Below are positions 1-6,778 of a stretch of 11,614 nt of DNA, piece after piece. Under the pieces are notes generated by a model, which was not told the DNA's origin, ran no database searches, and worked only from the letters and a program-made list of their open reading frames with translations. Position 1 is the first letter of the stretch. Every line of letters starts with the position of its first letter. The stretch covers positions 1-11,614 of the forward strand of contig SHZG01000062.1 in NCBI GenBank assembly GCA_009692395.1. Reading direction: 5' to 3'. A program made the translations under genes and the position numbers. This stretch comes from Methylococcales bacterium. GTDB taxonomy: Bacteria > Pseudomonadota > Gammaproteobacteria > Methylococcales > Methylomonadaceae.

Positions 1-77
1 CCCGTTGCATTGCGTCCTGACTTGCCAATCTGGTTACTTTTACAGAATGGACAGGTGATTTCTTGGTAGCAGCTCAT
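1..77 (-). CDS. insA: IS1-family InsA-like protein, N-terminal fragment (partial at window edge)
   Basis: The first 25 codons are visible, starting at the ATG at 77-75 (MSCYQEITCPFCKSNQIGK, then SGRNATG). The CPFC pair followed by a lysine/glycine-rich turn is the first half of the zinc ribbon that opens IS1-family InsA proteins; in the family this domain binds the IS ends and InsA represses or is fused to InsB by frameshifting. The rest, including the second Cys pair and helix-turn-helix, lies beyond the edge. The leader just upstream holds an A+T-rich stretch but no strong Shine-Dalgarno, as is usual for weakly expressed transposases. The same protein start is present at 11542-11614. Confidence 0.8.
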   Translation of the reverse strand, partial: MSCYQEITCPFCKSNQIGKSGRNAT

Positions 78-149
78 AAGGTCTTTTAGGTAAGTGTGAT
101 TTGATTCTGCCCGTGATTTTAATCTATCATCACAGATTTAACCCACTAC
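1..149 (-). mobile_element. IS1-family element, left end only, running off the window
   Basis: This is the outer part of an insertion sequence read on the minus strand. Its terminus at 149 begins GTAGTGGGTTAAATCTGT, followed by a 72 bp leader and then the start of an InsA-like gene. Bases 5-149 are the reverse complement of 11470-11614 with a single difference (base 103 against 11516), so the same element bounds both ends of the window. The family call rests on the InsA-type zinc-ribbon start of the encoded protein and on the matching InsB tail at 151-261. A target-site duplication cannot be tested because the far end of the element lies outside. Confidence 0.85.
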
Positions 150-281
150 AAAACGACTCAATCGCAAGACCATTTGCTTCTCAAAACTAGAGTTGATGCA
201 CGACACCGTCATCGGTTTGTTTATCAACAAGGTCGAATTCGGGCGCGATATTTATTCATAATTACAGATTTAACCCACTAC
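150..281 (+). mobile_element. Remnant right end of an older IS1-family element
   Basis: Between the end of the left IS1 copy (149) and base 281 lies the 3' end of a second IS1-family element in the opposite orientation. It consists of the last 36 codons of an InsB-like gene and a terminal repeat at 264-281 (ACAGATTTAACCCACTAC). That repeat matches the terminus of the other copy for 18 bases and then diverges, as left and right ends of one IS do. The younger copy is inserted inside insB of this one, which gives a nested, head-on arrangement. Confidence 0.8.
151..261 (+). pseudogene. insB: IS1-family InsB transposase, C-terminal fragment
   Basis: The open frame reads KRLNRKTICFSKLELMHDT and then VIGLFINKVEFGRDIYS before TAA at 259-261. 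It lines up with the C-terminus of E. coli IS1 InsB as I remember it (GRKSLSFSKSVELHDKVIG). In the family this basic segment, with its arginine and the H-D pair, belongs to the DDE transposase domain. Everything upstream, including the catalytic acidic residues, is cut off at base 150 by the inserted IS1 copy. The fragment cannot act as a transposase. Its stop lies two bases before the terminal repeat, as expected for IS1. Confidence 0.8.
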
Positions 282-282
282 C

Positions 283-660
283 CCAGCGTTTTTCTACGGC
301 TATGTGTATAACATGACCTATGAAGATAATTTAACCTATATGCAGAACAACAATCTTCGTTTGTGCTTTCACGGGCATTCACACATGGCAGGGGTATTTG
401 CACGCGCTAAAAATGGTTTAGCTCAACATATCACTACAAAGAAAGTATCACTGTCGTCTTATACTCAGATACTTCTCTGTCCTGGTTCAGTGGGGCAACC
501 AAGAGAGGGCTGTACGGATGCACAATTTGCTATTTATGATCGTGAACAACAGGAAGTGACTTTTCTAGCCTTACCTTACGATAACGCACCTGTTATAAAG
601 AAAATGCAAGATAATGATTTTCCAGACGTTTTATGGAAACGGTTATTAACGGGGAAATGA
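283..660 (+). pseudogene. Calcineurin-like metallophosphoesterase, C-terminal half (5' end lost to IS1)
   Basis: The frame is open from the IS1 boundary (PAFFYGYVYN...) to TGA at 658-660, about 125 codons against roughly 230-250 for whole family members. Two signatures are visible. FHGHSH is the GH[ST]H metal-binding motif of the calcineurin-like fold. CPGSVGQPR, followed by AQFAIYD, is typical of the COG0639-like predicted phosphoesterases. The N-terminal metal ligands (the D-x-H and GD-x-x-D motifs and the GNHD/N motif) are missing because the older IS1 end abuts codon 1 of what is left. GTG at 304 or ATG at 313 could in principle start translation, but a product without half of the metal site should be inactive. 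The substrate cannot be told. Confidence 0.75.
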
Positions 661-669
661 GGGGGAGAA

Positions 670-695
670 TAGAGACGCGAATCATCGCGTCTCTA
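670..695. terminator. Hairpin between convergent genes, possible bidirectional terminator or dispersed palindrome
   Basis: TAGAGACGCGA and TCGCGTCTCTA form a perfect 11 bp stem around the tetraloop ATCA. It sits 10 bp after the phosphoesterase stop and 10 bp before the pyruvate kinase stop, which is the usual place for a shared terminator. There is no T-run on either side, so it may instead be a dispersed palindromic repeat that has settled in an intergenic gap. A related palindrome is at 6852-6871. Confidence 0.5.
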
Positions 696-704
696 CAAAG
701 GAAA

Positions 705-2177
705 CTAAGGTGTTAAACCTTGTCCTATAACAATTACTTTCAACGCATTGGTACCGCCTTCAATGCCATTCAAATCACCTTTAGTGATAATGAATTTATC
801 GCCGTCTTTAGCTGCTTTCCATTTTCTCAATTCTTTGACGATATTGCGATTAACTTCAACATGATCTTGGTGAGCACCCAATTTAAAATAAATGGGGAAT
901 ACGCCACGAAATAAGGTAACTTTACCTAAAGTTTTTTCTTGTTGGCTAAATGCGAAAATAGGAATGCCAGAACTGATGCGTGACATCCATAATGGTGTCG
1001 AACCCGATTCAGTCAAGGTAACAATGCCTTTGACTTTAGTATGATTCGCCATGTACATCGCAGACATCGCGATGGCTTCATCATCTCGCTCAAATTGCAT
1101 GCTGACACGGTGATCTGATTCACGCACCACCGCTTGTTTTTCCGCTTCAATACAAATACGGTGCATCGCTTCAACCGCTTGAATCGGATGATTACCCGAT
1201 GCAGTTTCCGCTGACAACATAATCGCATCAGTACCGTCATAAACCGCATTGGCTACGTCAAATACTTCCGCACGCGTTGGAATTGGATGATCAATCATCG
1301 ATTCCATCATTTGTGTGGCAGTAATGGCAACACGATTCAGTTCACGACTGCGTTTAATCAGTAGTTTTTGTACCGCTGGCAAATTAGCATCACCAATTTC
1401 CACGCCTAAATCACCACGCGCTACCATCACTGCATCAGAGGCGAGGATAATTTCATCCATCACGTCTGGAACAATCGCTTCAGCACGTTCAACTTTAGAC
1501 ACAATGCCTGCATAACAACCGACCGCCTCTAACAAACGGCGCGCTTCATGCAAATCTTCTGCACAACGTGGGAAAGACACGGCAACATAATCACATTCAA
1601 TTTGCCCGATGGTGATAATGTCTTCTTTATCTTTTTCCGTTAAAGCGGCTGCTGATAAGCCACCGCCGAGTAAGTTAATGCCTTTTTTATTAGACAAATA
1701 ACCGCCAACCGCCACGGTGCAGTTAATGCGTAGGTTTTCTGCAACATTGACCACATCCAACACAATGCGACCATCGTCAAGTAATAAACGGCTACCCGCT
1801 TTCACTTCTCTAGGTAAGGGTTCATAGCTGATAGCGACTTGTGTTTCATCGCCGTCTTCTTTGCCCATATTAATGTCGAGCGCAAAATCCTGACCATTTT
1901 CTAGCCAAACTTTCTCTGCGCCGCCTTGTTTTGCATTCGCTTTAAAACGTTCAATACGAATCTTTGGCCCTTGTAAATCTGCCAAAATACCGACGCGTCT
2001 GCCCGTTTTTTTGCTTATTTCACGCACTGCGTTAGCACGATCAATATGATCTTGTGCTGTGCCGTGTGAAAAGTTCAACCGTACCACATCAACGCCTGCC
2101 TCAAATAGACCTTCAAGCACACCTTCTTTATCGGTAGCAGGGCCTAGTGTGGCTAAAATTTTGGTTCTTCTTAGCAT
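705..2177 (-). CDS. pyk: Pyruvate kinase, PykA type
   Basis: It catalyses phosphoenolpyruvate + ADP to pyruvate + ATP, the last step of glycolysis, in the cytoplasm. The 490 residues match the usual length, and the domain order is intact. A-domain strands carry RLNFSHG (33-39) and ILADLQGPKIR (64-74). The B-domain lid follows (about 75-175). The active-site signature IVSKVERAEAI (225-235) has the catalytic lysine at 228. MVARGDLGVEIG (251-262), ITATQMMESM (285-294) and the DGTDAIMLSAETASG stretch (314-328) complete the active site. The regulatory C-domain ends in TKGDLNGIEGGTN. The insert before the lid and the overall wording resemble E. coli PykA rather than PykF. The ATG at 2177 follows the gap stop by 2 bp and has GGAA 7 bp upstream, so it is translated from the gap-pyk transcript. 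The downstream hairpin at 670-695 probably ends it. Confidence 0.95.
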   Translation of the reverse strand: MLRRTKILATLGPATDKEGVLEGLFEAGVDVVRLNFSHGTAQDHIDRANAVREISKKTGRRVGILADLQGPKIRIERFKANAKQGGAEKVWLENGQDFALDINMGKEDGDETQVAISYEPLPREVKAGSRLLLDDGRIVLDVVNVAENLRINCTVAVGGYLSNKKGINLLGGGLSAAALTEKDKEDIITIGQIECDYVAVSFPRCAEDLHEARRLLEAVGCYAGIVSKVERAEAIVPDVMDEIILASDAVMVARGDLGVEIGDANLPAVQKLLIKRSRELNRVAITATQMMESMIDHPIPTRAEVFDVANAVYDGTDAIMLSAETASGNHPIQAVEAMHRICIEAEKQAVVRESDHRVSMQFERDDEAIAMSAMYMANHTKVKGIVTLTESGSTPLWMSRISSGIPIFAFSQQEKTLGKVTLFRGVFPIYFKLGAHQDHVEVNRNIVKELRKWKAAKDGDKFIITKGDLNGIEGGTNALKVIVIGQGLTP

Positions 2178-2179
2178 GG

Positions 2180-3193
2180 TTATTCCGCGTTCATTAAAGC
2201 GACTGTGGTATCTAACATACGGTTAGAGAAACCCCATTCGTTGTCATACCAAGACAGCACTTTTACAAAGTTGCCGCCAGTGACTTTGGTTAAAGAGGCT
2301 TCATAAATTGAAGAATGTGGGTTATGGTTAAAGTCCATAGACACTAAAGGCTCATCATTAATCGCCAAAATGCCTTTTAATGAACTTGCCGCAGCCGCTC
2401 TTAAAATACTATCAATTTCTTCTATAGTGGTGTTGCGTGATGCTTGGAAGCATAAGTCAACCACAGACACATTGATAGTCGGAACGCGCATTGCGAAACC
2501 GTCTAATTTGCCTTTCATTTCTGGCAATACCAAACCAACCGCCGCTGCTGCGCCCGTTTTAGTGGGGATCATAGATTGAGTAGCAGAACGCGCACGCAAT
2601 AAATCACTGTGATACACGTCAGTCAACACTTGGTCGTTCGTGTAAGAATGGATAGTCGTCATTAAGCCATGTTCAACACCGATAGTGTCGATTAACGGTT
2701 TAATTAACGGAGCTAAACAGTTAGTGGTGCAAGAAGCGTTAGAAATAACGGTATCAGTGGCTTTTAAGGTTTTATGGTTAACACCATAAACAATCGTTGC
2801 ATCTACATCACTGCCACCGGGTGCAGAAATGATGACTTTTTTCGCGCCTGCTGTAAGATGTGCAGAGGCTTTTTCTTTGCTTGCGAAGAAACCCGTACAT
2901 TCATGAACCACATCAACGCCTAATTCAGCCCACGGTAATTTTGAAGGGTCTCTTTCAGCAAGTACACGAATTCTGTCGCCATTGATAACAATGTAATCAC
3001 CATCAACGCTGACATCAAAGCCGAATTTGCCATGAACGGTGTCATATTTAGTTAAATGTGCATTGGTTTTTGAATCGCCTAAATCGTTAATTGCCACGAT
3101 TTGAATTTCGTCAGTGCGACCTGATTCATACAGTGCGCGCATGATATTACGTCCAATACGACCATAACCATTGATTGCAACTTTTATTGCCAT
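2180..3193 (-). CDS. gapA: Glyceraldehyde-3-phosphate dehydrogenase, type I
   Basis: It oxidises and phosphorylates glyceraldehyde-3-phosphate to 1,3-bisphosphoglycerate with NAD(P)+, and runs backwards in carbon fixation or gluconeogenesis. The 337 residues are full length. INGYGRIGRN (7-16) is the Rossmann dinucleotide loop. The aspartate in AINDLGD (34-40) follows beta-2, where type I enzymes usually recognise NAD. SNASCTTNC (151-159) holds the nucleophile Cys155. His182 in TTIHSYTNDQ is the general base, and SWYDNEWGFSNRM is the C-terminal signature. The ATG at 3193 has GGAGA at 3205-3201, 7 bp upstream. An extended -10 (TGGTATAGT, 3273-3265) lies about 75 bp upstream. It is the first gene of a gap-pyk pair. 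pgk, which commonly sits between the two in gammaproteobacteria, is absent here. Confidence 0.95.
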   Translation of the reverse strand: MAIKVAINGYGRIGRNIMRALYESGRTDEIQIVAINDLGDSKTNAHLTKYDTVHGKFGFDVSVDGDYIVINGDRIRVLAERDPSKLPWAELGVDVVHECTGFFASKEKASAHLTAGAKKVIISAPGGSDVDATIVYGVNHKTLKATDTVISNASCTTNCLAPLIKPLIDTIGVEHGLMTTIHSYTNDQVLTDVYHSDLLRARSATQSMIPTKTGAAAAVGLVLPEMKGKLDGFAMRVPTINVSVVDLCFQASRNTTIEEIDSILRAAAASSLKGILAINDEPLVSMDFNHNPHSSIYEASLTKVTGGNFVKVLSWYDNEWGFSNRMLDTTVALMNAE

Positions 3194-3264
3194 TTGAGTT
3201 TCTCCAGAGTGATGAGCTATCGATTAATATAAAAAGTGTGCCTTCGCACGTCGAAAACGCTCTA

Positions 3265-3273
3265 ACTATACCA
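3265..3273 (-). promoter_or_regulatory. Possible extended -10 promoter element for gap-pyk
   Basis: On the minus strand the bases read TGGTATAGT, an extended -10 (TGn plus TATAGT), about 75 bp before the gap start. No convincing -35 sits 17 bp further up, which extended -10 promoters tolerate. The same nine bases occur at 10413-10421 before the exported-protein gene. The call rests on a motif match only. Confidence 0.35.
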
Positions 3274-3371
3274 AAAGAGTCACTACTTAGTCTATAAATT
3301 GGCAAACAGTTTTCTATTGTAGTCAGTATGCAATCGGGTCTTGTTGGCGATTAGTTAGAATCAAAGACTTT

Positions 3372-3540
3372 TCATGGGTTCATCGACAGCATTACGCTGA
3401 GTATCCATATAAAAGTAATGATGCCAAACACCAAGCCAAACAGATGATGCCTTGCTTCAACTTCTCAGTGTTCTAAATACAATCCTAGCATACGGCTGAA
3501 CTCGTCCGTGGCTTGATTGAATGATATAGCTAACGCACAA
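3372..3540 (-). pseudogene. Remnant of a small membrane protein, interrupted by TGA
   Basis: On the minus strand one frame reads FNQATDEFSRMLGLYLEH, then TGA (3467-3465), then EVEARHH, a membrane-like stretch LFGLVFGIITFIWILSVML, and SMNP before a second TGA at 3374-3372. Polar, charged text on both sides of the internal stop and a clean hydrophobic helix behind it look like decayed coding DNA rather than chance. No plausible ribosome-binding site with a start was found, and the upstream part runs into the palindrome at 3541. I do not recognise the family. It fills part of the 485 bp spacer between gap and queF. Confidence 0.3.
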
Positions 3541-3606
3541 TAAAATGATACCGTTCGTGGTGAGCCATTCGACAAGCTCAGAGCTAACGGTTTTGTAATC
3601 ATTTTA
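3541..3606. repeat. REP-like imperfect palindrome with TTCGACAAGCTCA core
   Basis: The outer arms TAAAATGAT (3541-3549) and ATCATTTTA (3598-3606) are inverted, and inside them CCGTT (3551-3555) faces AACGG (3586-3590). The core, CCGTTCGTGGTGAGCCATTC then GACAAGCTCAGAGCTAACGG, is a variant of a palindrome dispersed in many bacterial genomes (CCGTTCGTGNTGAGCTTGTCGAA...). That kinship is from memory. It may fold at the DNA or RNA level. The outer TAAAATGAT arms lie outside the familiar core and could be the insertion scar. Confidence 0.6.
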
Positions 3607-3678
3607 TTAACGGCTAACTATAGTGTCCCCGTAAATCTATAGGACTGTTAAAATATGCCATCATTTATTTAATAGGCT

Positions 3679-4077
3679 ATGAGCATTATGACGACACAAC
3701 CCAGCAAAGACCTTGAAACCTTCGTTAATCCACGCACTGATCGTGATTACACCATTCATATTTCCACTCCAGAATTCACCTGCCTTTGCCCGAAAACAGG
3801 GCAACCTGATTTTGCCACCATCGAGATTGATTATGTGCCTGCAGAATTATGCGTGGAGCTAAAATCGCTTAAGTTATATATGTGGTCATTTCGTGATAGA
3901 GGCGCGTTTCATGAGGCGGTGACTAATGAAATTTTGGATGATATTGTCAACGCTATTCAACCCAGTTTTATGCGAGTTCGGGCAGTGTTTAATGTCCGTG
4001 GCGGTGTTTATACCACGGTGGTTGCTGAGCATAGCAACCCCGATTGGCACGCGCCTGAATTAGTGAACTTACCTTAA
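3679..4077 (+). CDS. queF: NADPH-dependent 7-cyano-7-deazaguanine reductase (preQ0 reductase), unimodal
   Basis: It reduces the nitrile of preQ0 to the aminomethyl group of preQ1, using two NADPH, on the way to queuosine in the tRNA wobble position. The protein has 132 residues and one T-fold domain, as in the short YkvM-type QueF. TCLCPKTGQPDFA (34-46) holds the cysteine (Cys37) that forms the thioimide with preQ0 and the proton-donor aspartate (Asp44). ELKSLKLYMWSFRDRGAFHE (60-79) contains the QueF signature E-[SL]-K-S-x-K-L-Y and the NADPH-binding region. Two starts are possible: ATG 3679, preceded by TAGG, and ATG 3688; residues 1-3 are not conserved, so the start is uncertain. psd follows after 13 bp on the same strand. 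No preQ1 riboswitch was recognised upstream. Confidence 0.93.
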   Translation: MSIMTTQPSKDLETFVNPRTDRDYTIHISTPEFTCLCPKTGQPDFATIEIDYVPAELCVELKSLKLYMWSFRDRGAFHEAVTNEILDDIVNAIQPSFMRVRAVFNVRGGVYTTVVAEHSNPDWHAPELVNLP

Positions 4078-4090
4078 AAACTGAAAAATT

Positions 4091-4996
4091 ATGAACGCTT
4101 TCTTACAATCGGTAATGCCTCATCACACCTTATCAAAGCTGATGAGCAAACTCACGCACTCAGAAATTGTGTGTGTTAAAAATCTGTTTATTAAAAAGAT
4201 TATTCAACATTACGGTGTCAATATGGACGAAGCCTTGGTGCAGGATATTAATGCATTTAAAAGTTTTAATGACTTTTTTACCCGCGAATTAAAACCCGAA
4301 GCTAGACCGTTAAACACGGAAAAAAATGCGCTTGTCAGTCCTGCCGATGGCGTAGTGAGTCAAGCGGGCGATATTACCGCTGGGGATATTTTTCAAGCCA
4401 AAGGTAAAAGTTTTACGGTCACTGATTTATTGGGTGGTAGCGCAGAACGCGCCGCACCGTTTAATGATGGCGTGTTCAGCACTATTTATTTATCGCCGAA
4501 AGATTATCATCGTTTGCATATGCCACTGACTGGCACATTAATAGAAATGGTACACGTTCCCGGCCGTTTATTCAGTGTGAACACCGCAACCACCGAAGCT
4601 GTGCCACGGTTATTCGCTAGAAATGAACGCGTTTGTTGCCTATTCGATACCGAAGCAGGCCCGATGGCGTTAATTTTAGTCGGAGCGATTTTTGTGTCCA
4701 GTATTGAAACGTTATGGCACGGTGTCGTTACGCCGCCGACAGTGATAGAGGTACAAAACTGGTTGTATGAACAAGACGCACCCACGCTACAAAAAGGCGA
4801 AGAAATGGGACGCTTCAATATGGGTTCAACGATTATCGTGTTGCTTGGCAAAGACACTGCCCAGTGGAATGCTGATTTTACTGCCAATAAAGAAGTTAAA
4901 TTAGGTGAGATGATTGGTAGCATTATTCAAAAACACCAACCAGAATTAGTTAAAAGCTCTGGTTTCTCCACCTTACTCAAGCGATTGGGTTTTTAG
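4091..4996 (+). CDS. psd: Phosphatidylserine decarboxylase proenzyme
   Basis: It decarboxylates phosphatidylserine to phosphatidylethanolamine at the inner face of the cytoplasmic membrane. The 301 residues fit the bacterial type I length. SFNDFFTRELKPEARPL (58-74) is the conserved N-terminal motif. SPADG (83-87), YHRLHMP (139-145) and MGST (244-247) supply the Asp86-His143-Ser246 triad of self-cleavage. Cleavage between Gly245 and Ser246 should leave a beta chain of 245 residues and an alpha chain of 56 residues capped by a pyruvoyl group. The E. coli motif is LGST, so the Leu-to-Met change is a mild variant. Only 13 bp separate it from queF, and no good Shine-Dalgarno precedes the ATG, which points to translational coupling with queF. 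The hairpin at 5003-5039 ends the pair. Confidence 0.95.
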   Translation: MNAFLQSVMPHHTLSKLMSKLTHSEIVCVKNLFIKKIIQHYGVNMDEALVQDINAFKSFNDFFTRELKPEARPLNTEKNALVSPADGVVSQAGDITAGDIFQAKGKSFTVTDLLGGSAERAAPFNDGVFSTIYLSPKDYHRLHMPLTGTLIEMVHVPGRLFSVNTATTEAVPRLFARNERVCCLFDTEAGPMALILVGAIFVSSIETLWHGVVTPPTVIEVQNWLYEQDAPTLQKGEEMGRFNMGSTIIVLLGKDTAQWNADFTANKEVKLGEMIGSIIQKHQPELVKSSGFSTLLKRLGF

Positions 4997-5002
4997 TCAT
5001 TA

Positions 5003-5039
5003 CTAGACCTGTTAGCTTTTTAACAGCTGACAGGTCTAG
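5003..5039 (+). terminator. Hairpin after psd, probable terminator
   Basis: CTAGACCTGTTAGCT (5003-5017) pairs with AGCTGACAGGTCTAG (5025-5039), a 15 bp stem with one T-G wobble and a loop of seven bases. It begins 6 bp after the psd stop. A run of T lies in the loop rather than after the stem, so it is not a textbook intrinsic terminator, but place and strength fit transcription end or 3' protection of queF-psd mRNA. Confidence 0.55.
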
Positions 5040-5057
5040 CATCATCCGTCAAACAGT

Positions 5058-5086
5058 TTGCACTTCTACCGAGATTCCTCTATTGT
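5058..5086 (+). promoter_or_regulatory. Possible sigma-70 promoter for the peptidase gene
   Basis: TTGCAC (5058-5063) and TATTGT (5081-5086) are 17 bp apart, about 55 bp before the ATG at 5141. Each box matches consensus only partly, so this is a weak candidate. AGGA at 5132-5135 is the ribosome-binding site, 5 bp before the start. Confidence 0.3.
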
Positions 5087-5140
5087 GCACGCGCTTTTTA
5101 AGCATATTTTTTAATCCACCTTCTTTTTTACAGGACATTT

Positions 5141-6778
5141 ATGAGTGATTTTACATTTGGACGCGCTGATGGTAGTCAACGGAGTCTTAAAGGTTATAAA
5201 TCGGCAAAACCCAGTGCTGATGCAAAAAAATACAGTGAAAACCACTATAAAGAATCTGAGTTACCGCGTAACGTTGATTTAAGAAAATACTTAACCGCTG
5301 TTGAAGATCAAGGACAGACCAGCAGTTGTGTTGCCAATGCGGTCGCGGGTGCGTATGAATACCTCGCCAAAATGCACACGGGTGATAATTATGATGTCAG
5401 TCGGATGTTTATTTATTACAACGGTCGCTATGAAGGCATAGAAGAAGGCGGAAAAATAGAAGACAGTGGTTGTTATATTCAACACGCTATCGAAGGCTTG
5501 AAAAAATGGGGCGCGTGTGCGGAAGCAAACTATCCGTTTGATACTGCACTGGTGAACGATGAACCGTATCAGGAAAATTACGATGAAGCGGCGGCTTTTC
5601 TAGTTCAGGATATGGCGGCAGTGCCGACTGATTTGTATGCGTGGAAACACAGTTTAGCCGAAGGTTATCCGATTATTTTCGGTATTAATTTATATAAATC
5701 GTTTGATAAACAACGCCAAAAAGGCGTAGTGCCGATGCCTTCTGATACCGAAGCATCACGCGAATCACACGGTGGTCATGCCATGTTAGCGGTTGGTTAT
5801 TCTGATATAGACAAAGTGTTTATCGTCCGTAATTCATGGGGCGAAGGCTGGGGTGATAATGGCTATTGCTACATTCCTTACGATTATCTGGTTAACCCTA
5901 AGTTTAACGATGGCGATTCGTGGATTATCAAACAACTCGACAACACTGATTTTAATAATCAGCAATATTGGGATAACAGTGATGAATCGGTAGTGGGGGA
6001 TTACGAATCCGAACTAGCGAATATGAGCGAAGATGACTACGCTGCAATGTTAGATGCAATGGGTGATGATTATCCGCTGGAATACCGTATTGCCTTATTG
6101 TTTCTTTACGCCGCAGGTCAAGATGGCGATTTAAGCGATGATGAATATGATGCTATCGCACTTTATATGACCACCACTATCACAATGTTAGGCGTGGACA
6201 TGAGCGCGGAAAAAATATTGCGCTATGCAGTGAGAGACATCACTAATATCACCTTGATTGAAGAATCTGTCACTTTATTGGGTGAGTATTTTTCCAGTGA
6301 AATGCTGGCGAAAATCATGATTGATATTCAAAGTGTGGTCAGCATAGATGGCTTTTCAGAAAGTGAAAGCAGCTCACTGTTTGAAATGATGGAATCGTGG
6401 CAAATGGAAAGCTCAGAATCTTCTGAGGAATACAGCGAAGAAGACGAAGAAGACGAAGAAGACGAAGAAGACGAAGAAGACGAAGAAGACGAAGAAGACG
6501 AAGAAGACGAAGAAGACGAAGAGGACGAAGAGGACGAAGAGGACGAAGAGGACGAAGAGGACGAAGAGGACGAAGAGGACGAAGAGGACGAAGAGGACGA
6601 AGAGGACGAAGAGGACGAAGAGGACGAAGAGGAAGACGAAGAAGACGAAGACGAAGACGAAGAAGACGAAGACGAAGACGAAGAAGACGAAGACGAAGAG
6701 GAAGACGAAGAAGACGAAGACGAAGACGAAGAAGACGAAGACGAAGACGAAGACGAAGACGAAGACGAAGACGAATAA
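5141..6778 (+). CDS. Papain-like (C1) cysteine peptidase with TerB-like region and long Glu/Asp tail
   Basis: Residues 40-265 form a C1-type peptidase. The oxyanion glutamine and nucleophile are in VEDQGQTSSCVANA (Gln57, Cys63). The histidine is in SHGGHAMLAVGY (His213), and the asparagine is in VRNSWGEGWGDNGY (Asn231). The usual SCWAF is SCVAN here, as in many bacterial relatives. No signal peptide and no long propeptide are visible, so a cytoplasmic role is likely unless another export route is used. Residues about 305-420 are helical with two DG-type acidic turns (GQDGDLSDDEYDA, 326-338, and IDGFSESESS, 402-411), like the metal-binding turns of TerB/DjlA-N domains; this is a pattern-level call. 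Residues 433-545 contain only Glu and Asp, 113 in a row. The gene stands alone between psd and the convergent sulfite reductase genes, with its own possible promoter. Its substrate is unknown. Confidence 0.85.
   Translation: MSDFTFGRADGSQRSLKGYKSAKPSADAKKYSENHYKESELPRNVDLRKYLTAVEDQGQTSSCVANAVAGAYEYLAKMHTGDNYDVSRMFIYYNGRYEGIEEGGKIEDSGCYIQHAIEGLKKWGACAEANYPFDTALVNDEPYQENYDEAAAFLVQDMAAVPTDLYAWKHSLAEGYPIIFGINLYKSFDKQRQKGVVPMPSDTEASRESHGGHAMLAVGYSDIDKVFIVRNSWGEGWGDNGYCYIPYDYLVNPKFNDGDSWIIKQLDNTDFNNQQYWDNSDESVVGDYESELANMSEDDYAAMLDAMGDDYPLEYRIALLFLYAAGQDGDLSDDEYDAIALYMTTTITMLGVDMSAEKILRYAVRDITNITLIEESVTLLGEYFSSEMLAKIMIDIQSVVSIDGFSESESSSLFEMMESWQMESSESSEEYSEEDEEDEEDEEDEEDEEDEEDEEDEEDEEDEEDEEDEEDEEDEEDEEDEEDEEDEEDEEDEEDEEEDEEDEDEDEEDEDEDEEDEDEEEDEEDEDEDEEDEDEDEDEDEDEDE
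6437..6775 (+). repeat. In-frame Glu/Asp microsatellite in the peptidase gene
   Basis: The repeat has three blocks. Nine exact GAAGAAGAC units (6437-6517) come first, then twelve exact GAAGAGGAC units (6518-6625), and last 150 bp of mixed GAA, GAC and occasional GAG codons dominated by GAAGAC (6626-6775). Every aspartate in the tract uses GAC, while the rest of the gene mostly uses GAT. Such uniformity is the mark of recent slippage or unequal exchange. All units are multiples of three, so copy-number change keeps the frame and alters only tail length. Confidence 0.95.

Noticed and set aside
705..3193. Several ORFs on the plus strand opposite pyk and gap (720-914, 1315-1515, 2370-2579)
   Set aside because: They lie opposite fully conserved enzyme genes, have no start signals, and their sequences are of low complexity typical of antisense shadows.
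3607..3678. preQ1 riboswitch before queF
   Set aside because: I looked for a short stem, an A-rich tail and a pseudoknot partner near the start and found no convincing set. A covariance-model search would settle it.
4507..4923. A 138-codon minus-strand ORF inside psd
   Set aside because: It is antisense to the conserved catalytic part of psd, and nothing in its sequence suggests a protein family.
6437..6775. Regular repeats as a CRISPR array
   Set aside because: The units are 6-9 bp, contiguous and in frame, with no spacers and no cas genes; it is a coding microsatellite.
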